This document shows, piece after piece, positions 34,746-41,241 of a DNA stretch of 41,241 nt. The position numbers and the translations under genes were made by a program. The notes beneath the pieces were generated by a model. That model ran no database searches. It was not told the origin of the DNA and saw nothing but the letters and a program-made list of their open reading frames with translations. This DNA comes from Rhodopirellula sp. (GTDB taxonomy: Bacteria; Planctomycetota; Planctomycetia; Planctomycetales; Planctomycetaceae), in NCBI GenBank assembly GCA_013203845.1, contig JABMPE010000133.1:1-41241 (forward strand), written 5' to 3'. Each line of letters begins with the position of its first letter. Position 1 is the first letter of the stretch.

Positions 34746-35543
34746 ATGAATCCGCAAACTTCACGACGTCGTTTTCTCGCCGGACTGCTCGCTACGTGTT
34801 CTGCCTTAACATTCGGCGCAGCGCACGCTGAAGAAACCACTCCGCCGCAGGAATACTACGAGATTCGCATCTATCGCTGCCCGACAGCCGAGAAGCAGCA
34901 GGCTGTCGTTAATTATGTCGAGTCCGCACTGCTGCCCGCGCTGAATCGTCAGAAGATCGATCGCGTCGGCATCTTCACTCCAACCGGCGAGAACGCGGAC
35001 CACTCGGTATTCGTGCTCATTCCGTACCGCACGCTCGACTTGCTGGGCAGCTTGAACGCAGCCCTCGCCGCGGACTCGGCCTATCAGGCTGCCGCGGCGG
35101 ACTACTTTAAAATGGACCCGAAAGATCCAGCCTACACCAGAATCGAAAGCCGACTGATGAAAGCTTTCTCCGGCATACCCGTGCTCGAACAGCCAGCATA
35201 TTCGAAGGAAAAGAAACCTCGCCTGTTCGAACTGCGGACTTACGAAAGCGCCAATGCTCACAAGGCTCAGCTCAAAGTCGAAATGTTCAACAAGGGCGAA
35301 ATCGACATCATGCGCGAGGTCCAGCTCGGCCCGGTGTTTTTCGGAGAAACGCTGATCTCCAACGACGTCCCCAACCTGACCTACATGCTGTCGGCCGAAA
35401 ATGAAGAAGACCATCAAACTCACTGGAAAGGCTTCGGCCCGCACCCCCAATGGCAGATCCTGAAAAAGATGGATCGCTACAAAGACACCGTCAGCAAAAT
35501 CATCAGCACGAAGCTGGTGCCAACCGCAGGCTCTCAGCTCTAA
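34746..35543 (+). CDS. Tat-exported NIPSNAP-like protein
   Basis: A 265-residue protein with a clear Tat signal, SRRRFLAGLLATCSALTFGA at about residues 6-25. The mature protein has two related alpha/beta-barrel halves: YYEIRIYRCPTAEKQQAVV (about 38-56) with a later FVLIPY, and RLFELRTYESANAHKAQLKV (about 161-180) with FGETLISNDVPNLTYML. This ExRxY...K start and LTYML end are typical of NIPSNAP domains. Their biochemical role is not known in bacteria. The ATG at 34746 places the Tat signal at the N-terminus; an upstream in-frame start at 34620 would add 42 residues. A small inverted-repeat element begins 4 bases after the stop. Confidence 0.85.
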   Translation: MNPQTSRRRFLAGLLATCSALTFGAAHAEETTPPQEYYEIRIYRCPTAEKQQAVVNYVESALLPALNRQKIDRVGIFTPTGENADHSVFVLIPYRTLDLLGSLNAALAADSAYQAAAADYFKMDPKDPAYTRIESRLMKAFSGIPVLEQPAYSKEKKPRLFELRTYESANAHKAQLKVEMFNKGEIDIMREVQLGPVFFGETLISNDVPNLTYMLSAENEEDHQTHWKGFGPHPQWQILKKMDRYKDTVSKIISTKLVPTAGSQL

Positions 35544-35546
35544 CCT

Positions 35547-35710
35547 GGATTATTCATCAGGAGTAGGCTGGAACGAGCAAACGCCGAAGCTGCCGGAACT
35601 TCGGTCGCGAAGTCGGTTTCAAGATGTGAAAACTAAGTCTGCATCGCGATGTGTTTGCGCTGTTCCGGTAACGAGTGGCGCGACCCTGGTCCGGCCTACC
35701 TGAATAATCC
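35547..35710. mobile_element. Small element with inverted terminal repeats (MITE-like)
   Basis: The left end GGATTATTCA (35547-35556) is the exact complement of the right end TGAATAATCC (35701-35710). Further in, GTAGGCTGGA on the left matches, with one change, the complement of TCCGGCCTAC on the right. The interior has no gene. It contains GGCTGGAACGAGC and GCGCTGTTCCGG, which are also parts of the palindrome at 39016-39106. Size is 164 bp. No clear target-site duplication was identified. Confidence 0.65.
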
Positions 35711-35737
35711 GCGCTAACCGGCACCTGCTTCTGAAAT

Positions 35738-35817
35738 GAACAGGAGTCAACAGAGGAAACAGAGAGTTCGACCAAACCCTGACTCTGTTCACTCTGCGGA
35801 CTCCTGTTCGATTTTTC
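35738..35817. terminator. Hairpin between convergent genes, likely terminator
   Basis: GAACAGGAGTC (35738-35748) pairs perfectly with GACTCCTGTTC (35799-35809), with inner AACAGAG/CTCTGTT pairing, and is followed by ATTTTTC. It sits between the plus-strand NIPSNAP-like gene and the minus-strand MFS gene and could terminate the former. Confidence 0.65.
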
Positions 35818-35837
35818 TGGAACGAACACGAGAAGGA

Positions 35838-37172
35838 TCAGGTCTGTGAATGTCGCGGCTCGGCCATGCGGAATGTCAGCAGGGCACCGAGACCGATCGC
35901 CGCGCTGATCGCCAGGAAAATCGGCTGAAAACCAATGATGTCGATCAGCTTGCCAACCAGCGGCGACAGCACAAACGGCACCGCAAAACACAGGCCCATC
36001 GTGCTGACGTAGCGAGGGTGATTGGCTGCGTCGGTTAGTTCCAGTGTGTAGTTGACGAAGGTTTTCATCGTGACGGGAACGAGTCCCAGGAACACGAAAG
36101 CCAGCCAGAAGTATTTCTGACCTTCGTCAATGAAACCGCTGACCAGAAACAGAGCCATCAACGGCGTCAGCGTGCAGAGAAAAACCTGAACCCGGATCGC
36201 CAGCCGGTTACCATGGCGATCGGCGATGATGCCGGACACCCAACTGAAGACGCCGACCGCTCCGTTCTGAGCGATCACCCAGAGCATCAGTTGAAAGCCT
36301 TCGTCCTCTTTCGGGATGCTGCGACGACCAAACGCCTGGAAGTGCGGAAACAGTAACTGCACGGTGATAAAGAGCATGGCCACGACGGCTGCTCGACGGA
36401 ACACACTGTCGTGGCGAATGATCTCCCACGCGTCGGTAACGGCCTGCTTCGCGCCGCGGGCTGTGGACGGGCACTCGTTGTCGGCAGGCTCTCGCAGAGG
36501 CAGCGTCAACAGACCGGCGAGCACAAACCCGGCACCAGCAAAGCCGAAGATCAGCACGTAACCGCTGCCTGGAAGTTGTAAAGGAGGTTCCAGCCAGCGT
36601 TGAAGCAGGAACCACGCCAGCGTGATTGATATCAACGATCCCGTGACACCTGAAACGGCCAGCAGACGACCTCGACGATTGACTCGAATCAGCTTGCCCT
36701 GAATCGTGCCCAGAGTCAGTTGATTCATGCCGCTGACCACAAAGAAGATCACATAGATCGTCAGAAACGCGATCGGCATCCAGGACGGTGAGCCGCCGTG
36801 AAACGGCTCGCCCAGCCAGTACCACAATCCGGCCAATGATAAGAAGCACGCACCCATTAACGTCGACGTGCCCTGCAGGACTCGACGTTTAAGCGGTGCC
36901 CGCCGCAGCCGATCCGCCAGGAACAACGGAACCACGCTTTGGCCAAAGCGATTGAAAACGGGCAGGAACCCGCGCACGAATCCGGATCCGTCGATCACGT
37001 CCATGAAACGCGGGATCAGAACGCTTTCGGTCTTGAAGATCCACGAGAACCGCAGCGTCACGTTGAACAGTGCCAGCACCAGCAGATTGCGAGGCTCATC
37101 CGCGATGACCTCGTCGGCACGTGACTGATCAGGGGCGGAATGTTGCTCAGCTTCGTTTCCAGAAAGGGACAA
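35838..37172 (-). CDS. Major facilitator superfamily transporter, substrate unknown
   Basis: A 444-residue membrane protein with about twelve hydrophobic segments, for example SWMPIAFLTIYVIFFVVSG, VLIFGFAGAGFVLAGLLTLP and PFVLSPLVGKLIDIIGFQ. The cytoplasmic loops carry basic clusters (DRLRRAPLKRR, RVNRRGRL) as usual for MFS. An N-terminal tail of about 28 polar residues precedes helix 1. The protein has no recognisable substrate motif. It is the last of three minus-strand genes; the hypothetical gene at 37187-37741 ends 14 bases before its start, so co-transcription with the oxidoreductase is likely. A link to sugar or sugar-acid uptake is inference from that neighbour. Confidence 0.85.
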   Translation of the reverse strand: MSLSGNEAEQHSAPDQSRADEVIADEPRNLLVLALFNVTLRFSWIFKTESVLIPRFMDVIDGSGFVRGFLPVFNRFGQSVVPLFLADRLRRAPLKRRVLQGTSTLMGACFLSLAGLWYWLGEPFHGGSPSWMPIAFLTIYVIFFVVSGMNQLTLGTIQGKLIRVNRRGRLLAVSGVTGSLISITLAWFLLQRWLEPPLQLPGSGYVLIFGFAGAGFVLAGLLTLPLREPADNECPSTARGAKQAVTDAWEIIRHDSVFRRAAVVAMLFITVQLLFPHFQAFGRRSIPKEDEGFQLMLWVIAQNGAVGVFSWVSGIIADRHGNRLAIRVQVFLCTLTPLMALFLVSGFIDEGQKYFWLAFVFLGLVPVTMKTFVNYTLELTDAANHPRYVSTMGLCFAVPFVLSPLVGKLIDIIGFQPIFLAISAAIGLGALLTFRMAEPRHSQT

Positions 37173-37186
37173 GAAAAAGCTGCTCC

Positions 37187-37741
37187 TCAGAATTCAGACG
37201 AACCGCCGCTGTTTGCGGCTGAACGGTGATTGTTTTCGACTGGTTCCTGCTCTGGGAAAAGCGATTTGTAAATTTCAGTGAATGCCCCAACGCCTTGTCG
37301 CGTAAGGCCAACCTTTTTTGTCAGTTGGTCGTCTTCATAGATATACATCCACGAACATTCGAGGCAGATCAGAATGTCCGTCGAGGCACTGTCCGATCCA
37401 AATCGAAACGCCATTCCCGGGTCGAAGCACATGGCTCCCGATTTGCGAAAGTTCTGTTGCCATGCGAGTGCTTCAATAATTTCTCGACGAATCGGCTCAG
37501 TCTCAATTGAGTCAGTCACGGTGTAACCATGAAAGCTTCCTGCTTGGATATTCAGTAGGTACGTCGTCAGTGGTTGCTCAAGGACCGCATCCGACAATCG
37601 AAAAGGTGCCTCAGCATCAGCGACCGTCAGGGGGTCCCGGAAAGGCTTGGTGTCAGTGTCGGACAGACGGACAATCATCACATATAGAATTGCGGTGGCT
37701 ACTGTCAGGATGATTCCGATGAACGCGAGCCGGTTTATCAT
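37187..37741 (-). CDS. Membrane-anchored hypothetical protein
   Basis: A 184-residue protein with one N-terminal transmembrane helix (INRLAFIGIILTVATAILYV at about residues 2-21) and a soluble part of about 155 residues with two cysteine-bearing strands (GAMCFDPGMAFRFG and ILICLECSWMYIYEDD). No family recognised. The ATG at 37739-37741 is preceded by a purine-rich GGGGTGGGGG. A frame extending to 37996 would run into the oxidoreductase gene and is rejected. It sits between the oxidoreductase (31-base gap) and the MFS gene (14-base gap), suggesting an operon. Confidence 0.7.
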   Translation of the reverse strand: MINRLAFIGIILTVATAILYVMIVRLSDTDTKPFRDPLTVADAEAPFRLSDAVLEQPLTTYLLNIQAGSFHGYTVTDSIETEPIRREIIEALAWQQNFRKSGAMCFDPGMAFRFGSDSASTDILICLECSWMYIYEDDQLTKKVGLTRQGVGAFTEIYKSLFPEQEPVENNHRSAANSGGSSEF

Positions 37742-37772
37742 TTCAGCCCCCACCCCAGAACTATCAATTGTA

Positions 37773-38879
37773 TCAGCCCAAGTCCGGGTTGATGTCGACC
37801 CAGGCTTTCTTCTCGAACGATTCCAGACAGGCGTCGGCGACAAATTGAGCTCGTGCTCCGTGATCGAAACCCGGCAGTGCATCACGGCCTTCGACGATCG
37901 CTGAAACAAATTCCCAGACGAGGTCGTAGCGGAAAACCGTGCTCGGAACGCCTTCGTTGCCGGGTCGAGGGCTGCCTTCGATGACCAGGAATTCATCCGG
38001 CACCGGCACCTTTTCCATCGTGCCGCCGTGCTTGCCGATGATCACGTTGTTCGGATCGGTGAGCTGGTATGCCGCCGATCCCTCCGAACCGTTGACTTCA
38101 GCCCACTCGTAACCGAAGCCGTTGTTGTGGTGACCCTTCATCACGGTGCTGCCTTCCCAGACGCCGGTCGCCCCGTTTTCGAACTGGCCAATCAGCGACG
38201 ACCAGTCATCGACTTCCGACGGCTCGCAGCTTTGGCCGTCAGCGGTCTTGTCTCGCGGAGTAAACTGAGCAATTGCGCCACAGATCGCCTTGATCGGCCC
38301 CATCAGGTCCATCGCGAAATCGATCCGGTGAATCGTCATGTCAAACAGGTCGCCAGCTCCGGCGAGGTGTTTGTACTGACGCCAGCCCCAGCTTGTTTCC
38401 GGCCAGTCAAGAAATCGCTGGCTGCGGAAATGCCGCGGCACTCCGAGTTGTCCTGACTGAACCAGATGCCGGACATACCTCATCGATGGTGCAAATCGAT
38501 ACGTGAACGCCGTCATGTGGCGCACGCCTTTGTCGCGAGCCGCTCGGTACATTTCAGCAGACTCGTGGAAGTTCAGGCCCAGCGGCTTTTCGCACATCAC
38601 GTGCTTGCCGGCGTTGACGCAGGCAAGCGTTTGTTCGCGATGTACGAAGTTTGGAGTCGCAATGATCACCGCGTCAATGTCGGGATCCGCAGCGATTTCT
38701 TCGTAATCGGTTGTCTTCTTTGTCGGTCCCCAGTCTTTCTGACGCTGTTCCAGCAGCGCTTCGTTCGGATCACAAATCGCCACCAGCTCGCAGCGAGGAT
38801 CGATGTTGATGCCGGGAACATGGTGGTAGTCAGAAACGGCTCCGGCACCGATGATGCCGATTCGTACTTTGTCAGACAT
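37773..38879 (-). CDS. Gfo/Idh/MocA-family NAD(P)-dependent oxidoreductase
   Basis: A 368-residue soluble dehydrogenase. The N-terminal Rossmann fold has RIGIIGAGAVSDYHHVPG (residues 5-22), the dinucleotide-binding strand AVIIATPNFVHREQ, and the family EKP motif in CEKPLGLN (about 95-102). The C-terminal domain carries GDLFDMTIHRIDFAMDLMG, with the His-Asp pair that serves catalysis in the family. Such enzymes act on sugars, inositols or sugar acids; the substrate is not readable. It is the first gene of a minus-strand trio with a small membrane protein and an MFS transporter. A 91-bp palindrome lies about 140 bases upstream. Confidence 0.92.
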   Translation of the reverse strand: MSDKVRIGIIGAGAVSDYHHVPGINIDPRCELVAICDPNEALLEQRQKDWGPTKKTTDYEEIAADPDIDAVIIATPNFVHREQTLACVNAGKHVMCEKPLGLNFHESAEMYRAARDKGVRHMTAFTYRFAPSMRYVRHLVQSGQLGVPRHFRSQRFLDWPETSWGWRQYKHLAGAGDLFDMTIHRIDFAMDLMGPIKAICGAIAQFTPRDKTADGQSCEPSEVDDWSSLIGQFENGATGVWEGSTVMKGHHNNGFGYEWAEVNGSEGSAAYQLTDPNNVIIGKHGGTMEKVPVPDEFLVIEGSPRPGNEGVPSTVFRYDLVWEFVSAIVEGRDALPGFDHGARAQFVADACLESFEKKAWVDINPDLG

Positions 38880-39015
38880 GTTGAAAACTTCTTCAGAGGA
38901 TGCAGGTGTATTTTGTATTTTGAAAACTCGGATTCATCGAGTTTGCGGCAGCGGTGACGCGACAGGATAACGATCAGCCTTTCGGTGAGCCACGATTCAG
39001 ACAGACGACGACGAT

Positions 39016-39106
39016 GCAGACTGGAACGAGCGCCGCGCTGTTCCGGCAACCGGAACAATTCTAGACTCGTCCATGTCGGAACAGCGCGGCGCTCGTTCCA
39101 GCCTGC
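39016..39106. repeat. Long palindrome, 30-base arms
   Basis: Arms at 39016-39045 and 39077-39106 are complementary at 29 of 30 positions, separated by a 31-base loop. The arms include TGGAACGAGCGCCGCGCTG. The loop itself contains CCGGAACA, echoing the arm end. Parts of the arms recur in the element at 35547-35710. It lies between the divergent oxidoreductase and DgkA-like genes. Confidence 0.9.
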
Positions 39107-39157
39107 AGGATGATTGGCGACGGTAGTACCAGATTGCTCACAAGGGTGGCACGTGAC

Positions 39158-39547
39158 ATGAAGCAAAGCTCTGGCGATGAACCTGCAGGATTCTTCACGA
39201 GTCGCTGTGTAAGTTTTCGCCACGCGTTCCGCGGACTCGGCTTCGCGCTGCGTTCAGAAATTCACGTCCGCATCCATCTTGTGGCCACGCTGGCGGTTAT
39301 CGGTGCCGGGCTCTACTTTGACCTGTCGATCAACGAATGGTGCAGCGTCTCTCTGGCAATTGGACTGGTCATTGCCTCAGAGATTCTGAATACAGCCATC
39401 GAACGACTGGTCGACATCGTTCGGCCCGAACACGACGCTGCGGCTGGACAAGTCAAAGATCTTGCTTCTGCCGCAACACTGGTTGCCGCGTTTGCTGCGG
39501 CGGTCATCGGACTTTTGATCTTCGGACCACACTTTCTGAATCTTTGA
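39158..39547 (+). CDS. dgkA: DgkA-type membrane lipid kinase (diacylglycerol/undecaprenol kinase)
   Basis: A 129-residue integral membrane protein with three hydrophobic helices. The family signature EILNTAIERLVD lies at about residues 78-89, with ATP-binding acidic residues, and an upstream FRHAFRGLGFALRSE, IHVRIHLVATLAV surface/helix pair is typical. These enzymes phosphorylate diacylglycerol or undecaprenol using ATP in lipid recycling. The sequence is closer in layout to the Gram-positive undecaprenol-kinase type (N-terminal helix FRHAF..G, HVRIHL) than to the E. coli type; I cannot settle the substrate. AAGGGTGG precedes the ATG at 39158; the frame is open to 39110 upstream. A palindrome follows 18 bases after the stop. 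Confidence 0.85.
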   Translation: MKQSSGDEPAGFFTSRCVSFRHAFRGLGFALRSEIHVRIHLVATLAVIGAGLYFDLSINEWCSVSLAIGLVIASEILNTAIERLVDIVRPEHDAAAGQVKDLASAATLVAAFAAAVIGLLIFGPHFLNL

Positions 39548-39565
39548 CGCGATAAATGAACGGTA

Positions 39566-39642
39566 GGGTATGACAAGCGGAGCGCAGGCATCACCAGAAT
39601 CGGCGGCCCCGATGGTATGCCTGCGCTCCGCTTGTCATACCC
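39566..39642. repeat. Long palindrome, 26-base perfect arms
   Basis: Arms at 39566-39591 and 39617-39642 are complementary at all 26 positions, with a 25-base loop. The arms begin GGGTATGACAAGCGGAGC. It lies just after the dgkA stop. A terminator role is possible but no T-run follows. The arm sequence is unrelated to the other palindromes in the window. Confidence 0.9.
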
Positions 39643-39708
39643 CACGCAGAATCCAACATCCATTTCGGTATTCGACACAGACATACAACACTCTCCGGAG
39701 CTTCGCTG

Positions 39709-41241
39709 ATGACACTAGTCAGTCAAATTCGCCCATGCCTGTTTCTGGTCGCTGTGACCATGCTTTGTCACCCGCCCCTTGAAGTGGTCGCTCAGGATAA
39801 TCCGACTCCGGCGACTGGTTGGCACATGGTCACCATTCCCGACGCCTGGCGGAAAGTGCCTGGCGGCGATCTGAAACCCATCAACGGAGCGTCCTGGTAC
39901 CGCTGTCTCGTTCAGGTTCCAGAGTCCTGGAAAGGTGCAGACCTGACTCTGTTTACAGAAGCACTCGACGACGCGCGGGCTTCGTACGTCAATGGTGTGA
40001 ACGTCGGCGCGACCGGCACGTTTCCGCCTCAGTTCCGCAGCGGGCTTGGCGAAAAAGGGAAGTACAACGTCGACAGTGACCTGATCGAATTCGGCAAGCT
40101 CAACACCATCGGGATTCGGGTTTATCAGGATAACCCGCGACCGAACTTCAGCGTCGCCCCACCGATCCTCATGAACGAAACCGCGAAACAGGCCATCCGG
40201 ATGGACGGCGATTGGCAGTACCGTCCCGGCGACGATTCAGCCTGGGCCAAAGCAACACCAGCAGACTTCGGCGTCGACGCGGCAAAGCTGGCATCCGGCA
40301 CGAGCAATCGCAGCCACGGCGCGTTCGCCAAGGTTGACGAGGTCGATGACGTCCAGCGGTACGTGCTGAAACGAAAGGGCGACAACGATCCGGTCCCGCC
40401 ATCCGAAGCCGAAAAACAGTTCGAAACGCCGGACGATCTGGATATTCAGCTTGTTCTTTCCGAACCGGACATCGCTCAGCCGCTGTTCATGAACTGGGAC
40501 GAGCGAGGCCGACTGTGGGTAATGGAGTACCGGCAGTATCCGGAAATCGCCGGCCTGAAGATGCTCAGCCGCGACGTCTATCTGCGAGCCGTTTATGACA
40601 AGGTTCCCGCCGCGCCGCCGAATCACGACAAAGGCCGCGACCGCATTTCGATTCATGAAGACACAGACGGTGATGGTGTCTACGACAAACACAAAGTCTT
40701 CGTCGATGGCCTGAATCTGGCAACGTCGTTCGTGCAGGGTCGAGGCGGACTGTTCGTGACCAACCCTCCGTACCTGTTGTTTTACCCGGATAAAAACGGC
40801 GACGACGTGCCGGACGGCGATCCGGAAGTCCTGCTCGAAGGCTTTGGGTATGAAGATTCACACTCGGTCGTCAACAGTCTGAGATTTGGACCAGACGGAT
40901 GGCTGTACGGCGCTCAGGGAAGCACCGTTTCCGGCAACATCAAGCGGCCGGGCTCGAAAGACGAACCTGTCCGCACGATGGGTCAACTGATCTGGCGATA
41001 CCATCCGGAACTGCGGCGTTACGAAGTCTTCGCCGAAGGCGGCGGAAACACGTTCGGCGTCGAGATCAACGAGAAAGGCGAAATCTTCTCCGGCCACAAC
41101 GGCGGCGATACGCGAGGATTTCATTACGAACAGGGCGGGTACTCGCGAAAAGGATTCGGCAAACACGGCCCGCTTTCGAACCCGTACGCGTTCGGCTACT
41201 TCGAAAACATGAAGCATCACAGCGTGCCTCGCTTCACGCAC
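39709..41241 (+). CDS. PVC-type heme-binding protein, N-terminal part (3' end outside window)
   Basis: At least 511 residues are present; the gene runs off the right edge. The N-terminus is a signal peptide (IRPCLFLVAVTMLCH, cleavage near VVAQ at about residue 29). Residues 35-155 form a jelly-roll-like domain (WHMVTIPDAWRKVPG..WYRCLVQVPESWKGADLTLF..YVNGVNVG) similar to glycosidase sugar-binding domains. From about residue 240 a propeller starts: LDIQLVLSEPDIAQPLFMNWDERGRLWVMEYRQYP, then DTDGDGVYDKHKVFVDGLN with Ca-binding-like Asp repeats, and LRFGPDGWLYGAQGS. This matches the membrane-bound dehydrogenase / PVC-type CxxCH proteins of planctomycetes; the heme-binding CxxCH part would lie beyond the window. 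Confidence 0.9.
   Translation, partial: MTLVSQIRPCLFLVAVTMLCHPPLEVVAQDNPTPATGWHMVTIPDAWRKVPGGDLKPINGASWYRCLVQVPESWKGADLTLFTEALDDARASYVNGVNVGATGTFPPQFRSGLGEKGKYNVDSDLIEFGKLNTIGIRVYQDNPRPNFSVAPPILMNETAKQAIRMDGDWQYRPGDDSAWAKATPADFGVDAAKLASGTSNRSHGAFAKVDEVDDVQRYVLKRKGDNDPVPPSEAEKQFETPDDLDIQLVLSEPDIAQPLFMNWDERGRLWVMEYRQYPEIAGLKMLSRDVYLRAVYDKVPAAPPNHDKGRDRISIHEDTDGDGVYDKHKVFVDGLNLATSFVQGRGGLFVTNPPYLLFYPDKNGDDVPDGDPEVLLEGFGYEDSHSVVNSLRFGPDGWLYGAQGSTVSGNIKRPGSKDEPVRTMGQLIWRYHPELRRYEVFAEGGGNTFGVEINEKGEIFSGHNGGDTRGFHYEQGGYSRKGFGKHGPLSNPYAFGYFENMKHHSVPRFTH

Noticed and set aside
37742..37996. N-terminal extension of the membrane-anchored hypothetical protein
   Set aside because: It would overlap the oxidoreductase gene, and the ATG at 37741 gives a clean membrane anchor with a purine-rich site upstream.
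1..41241. CRISPR array, prophage or integron
   Set aside because: No regularly spaced direct repeats, phage structural genes or integrase were seen in the window.

Overview
The window reads as a chromosomal segment of a planctomycete (phylum Planctomycetota). Support: an N-terminal part of a large secreted protein of the kind usually annotated PVC-type heme-binding CxxCH protein at the right edge, a DUF1571 protein, a methanopterin-type formyltransferase (FhcD/Ftr), many secreted or Tat-exported proteins of unknown role, flagellar genes, and loosely packed genes with long spacers. This taxonomic call is inferred from gene content only; no rRNA or tRNA gene was seen.

Left part (1-10.3 kb): the end of argH, a secreted propeller-like protein, a three-module zinc-ribbon protein, a HEAT-repeat protein, a small VOC/glyoxalase-like protein, a single-pass membrane protein, a Rieske ferredoxin-like protein, then on the minus strand an unusually large FliD flagellar cap protein preceded by a protein with a degenerate receiver domain. 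Middle part (10.6-20.2 kb): a protein with a basic N-terminus and an acidic tail, FhcD (C1 transfer on tetrahydromethanopterin), a tandem pseudo-receiver protein, a GntP-type permease, an alpha/beta hydrolase, an EboE-like TIM-barrel protein, a secreted carboxypeptidase-regulatory-like protein and a Tat-exported DUF1571 protein.

The most coherent unit is a nitrate assimilation cluster at 21.1-29.8 kb: NarK-type nitrate/nitrite transporter, a fused NirB-NirD nitrite reductase, a fused DmsB-DmsC-like iron-sulfur/membrane-anchor protein, and a cytoplasmic molybdopterin nitrate reductase. All are on the plus strand with 6-110 bp gaps. The layout suggests that nitrate is taken up, reduced by a reductase fed from the quinol pool through the DmsBC-like fusion, and that nitrite is then reduced to ammonium by NirBD.

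Right part (30.2-41.2 kb): a membrane-anchored spermidine-synthase-like protein, a cytochrome c'-like protein, a second VOC protein, an SGNH-hydrolase-like protein, a Tat-exported NIPSNAP-like protein, a minus-strand trio (Gfo/Idh/MocA oxidoreductase, hypothetical, MFS transporter), a DgkA-type lipid kinase and the truncated PVC-type protein.

The feature that gene calling alone misses is a set of long near-perfect palindromes and a small inverted-terminal-repeat element scattered through the right half. One palindrome lies in frame inside the nitrate reductase gene, and a related copy lies between narK and nirBD. These look like small repetitive mobile elements of several sequence families. 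Coordinates and calls come from reading the sequence; no database search was run.
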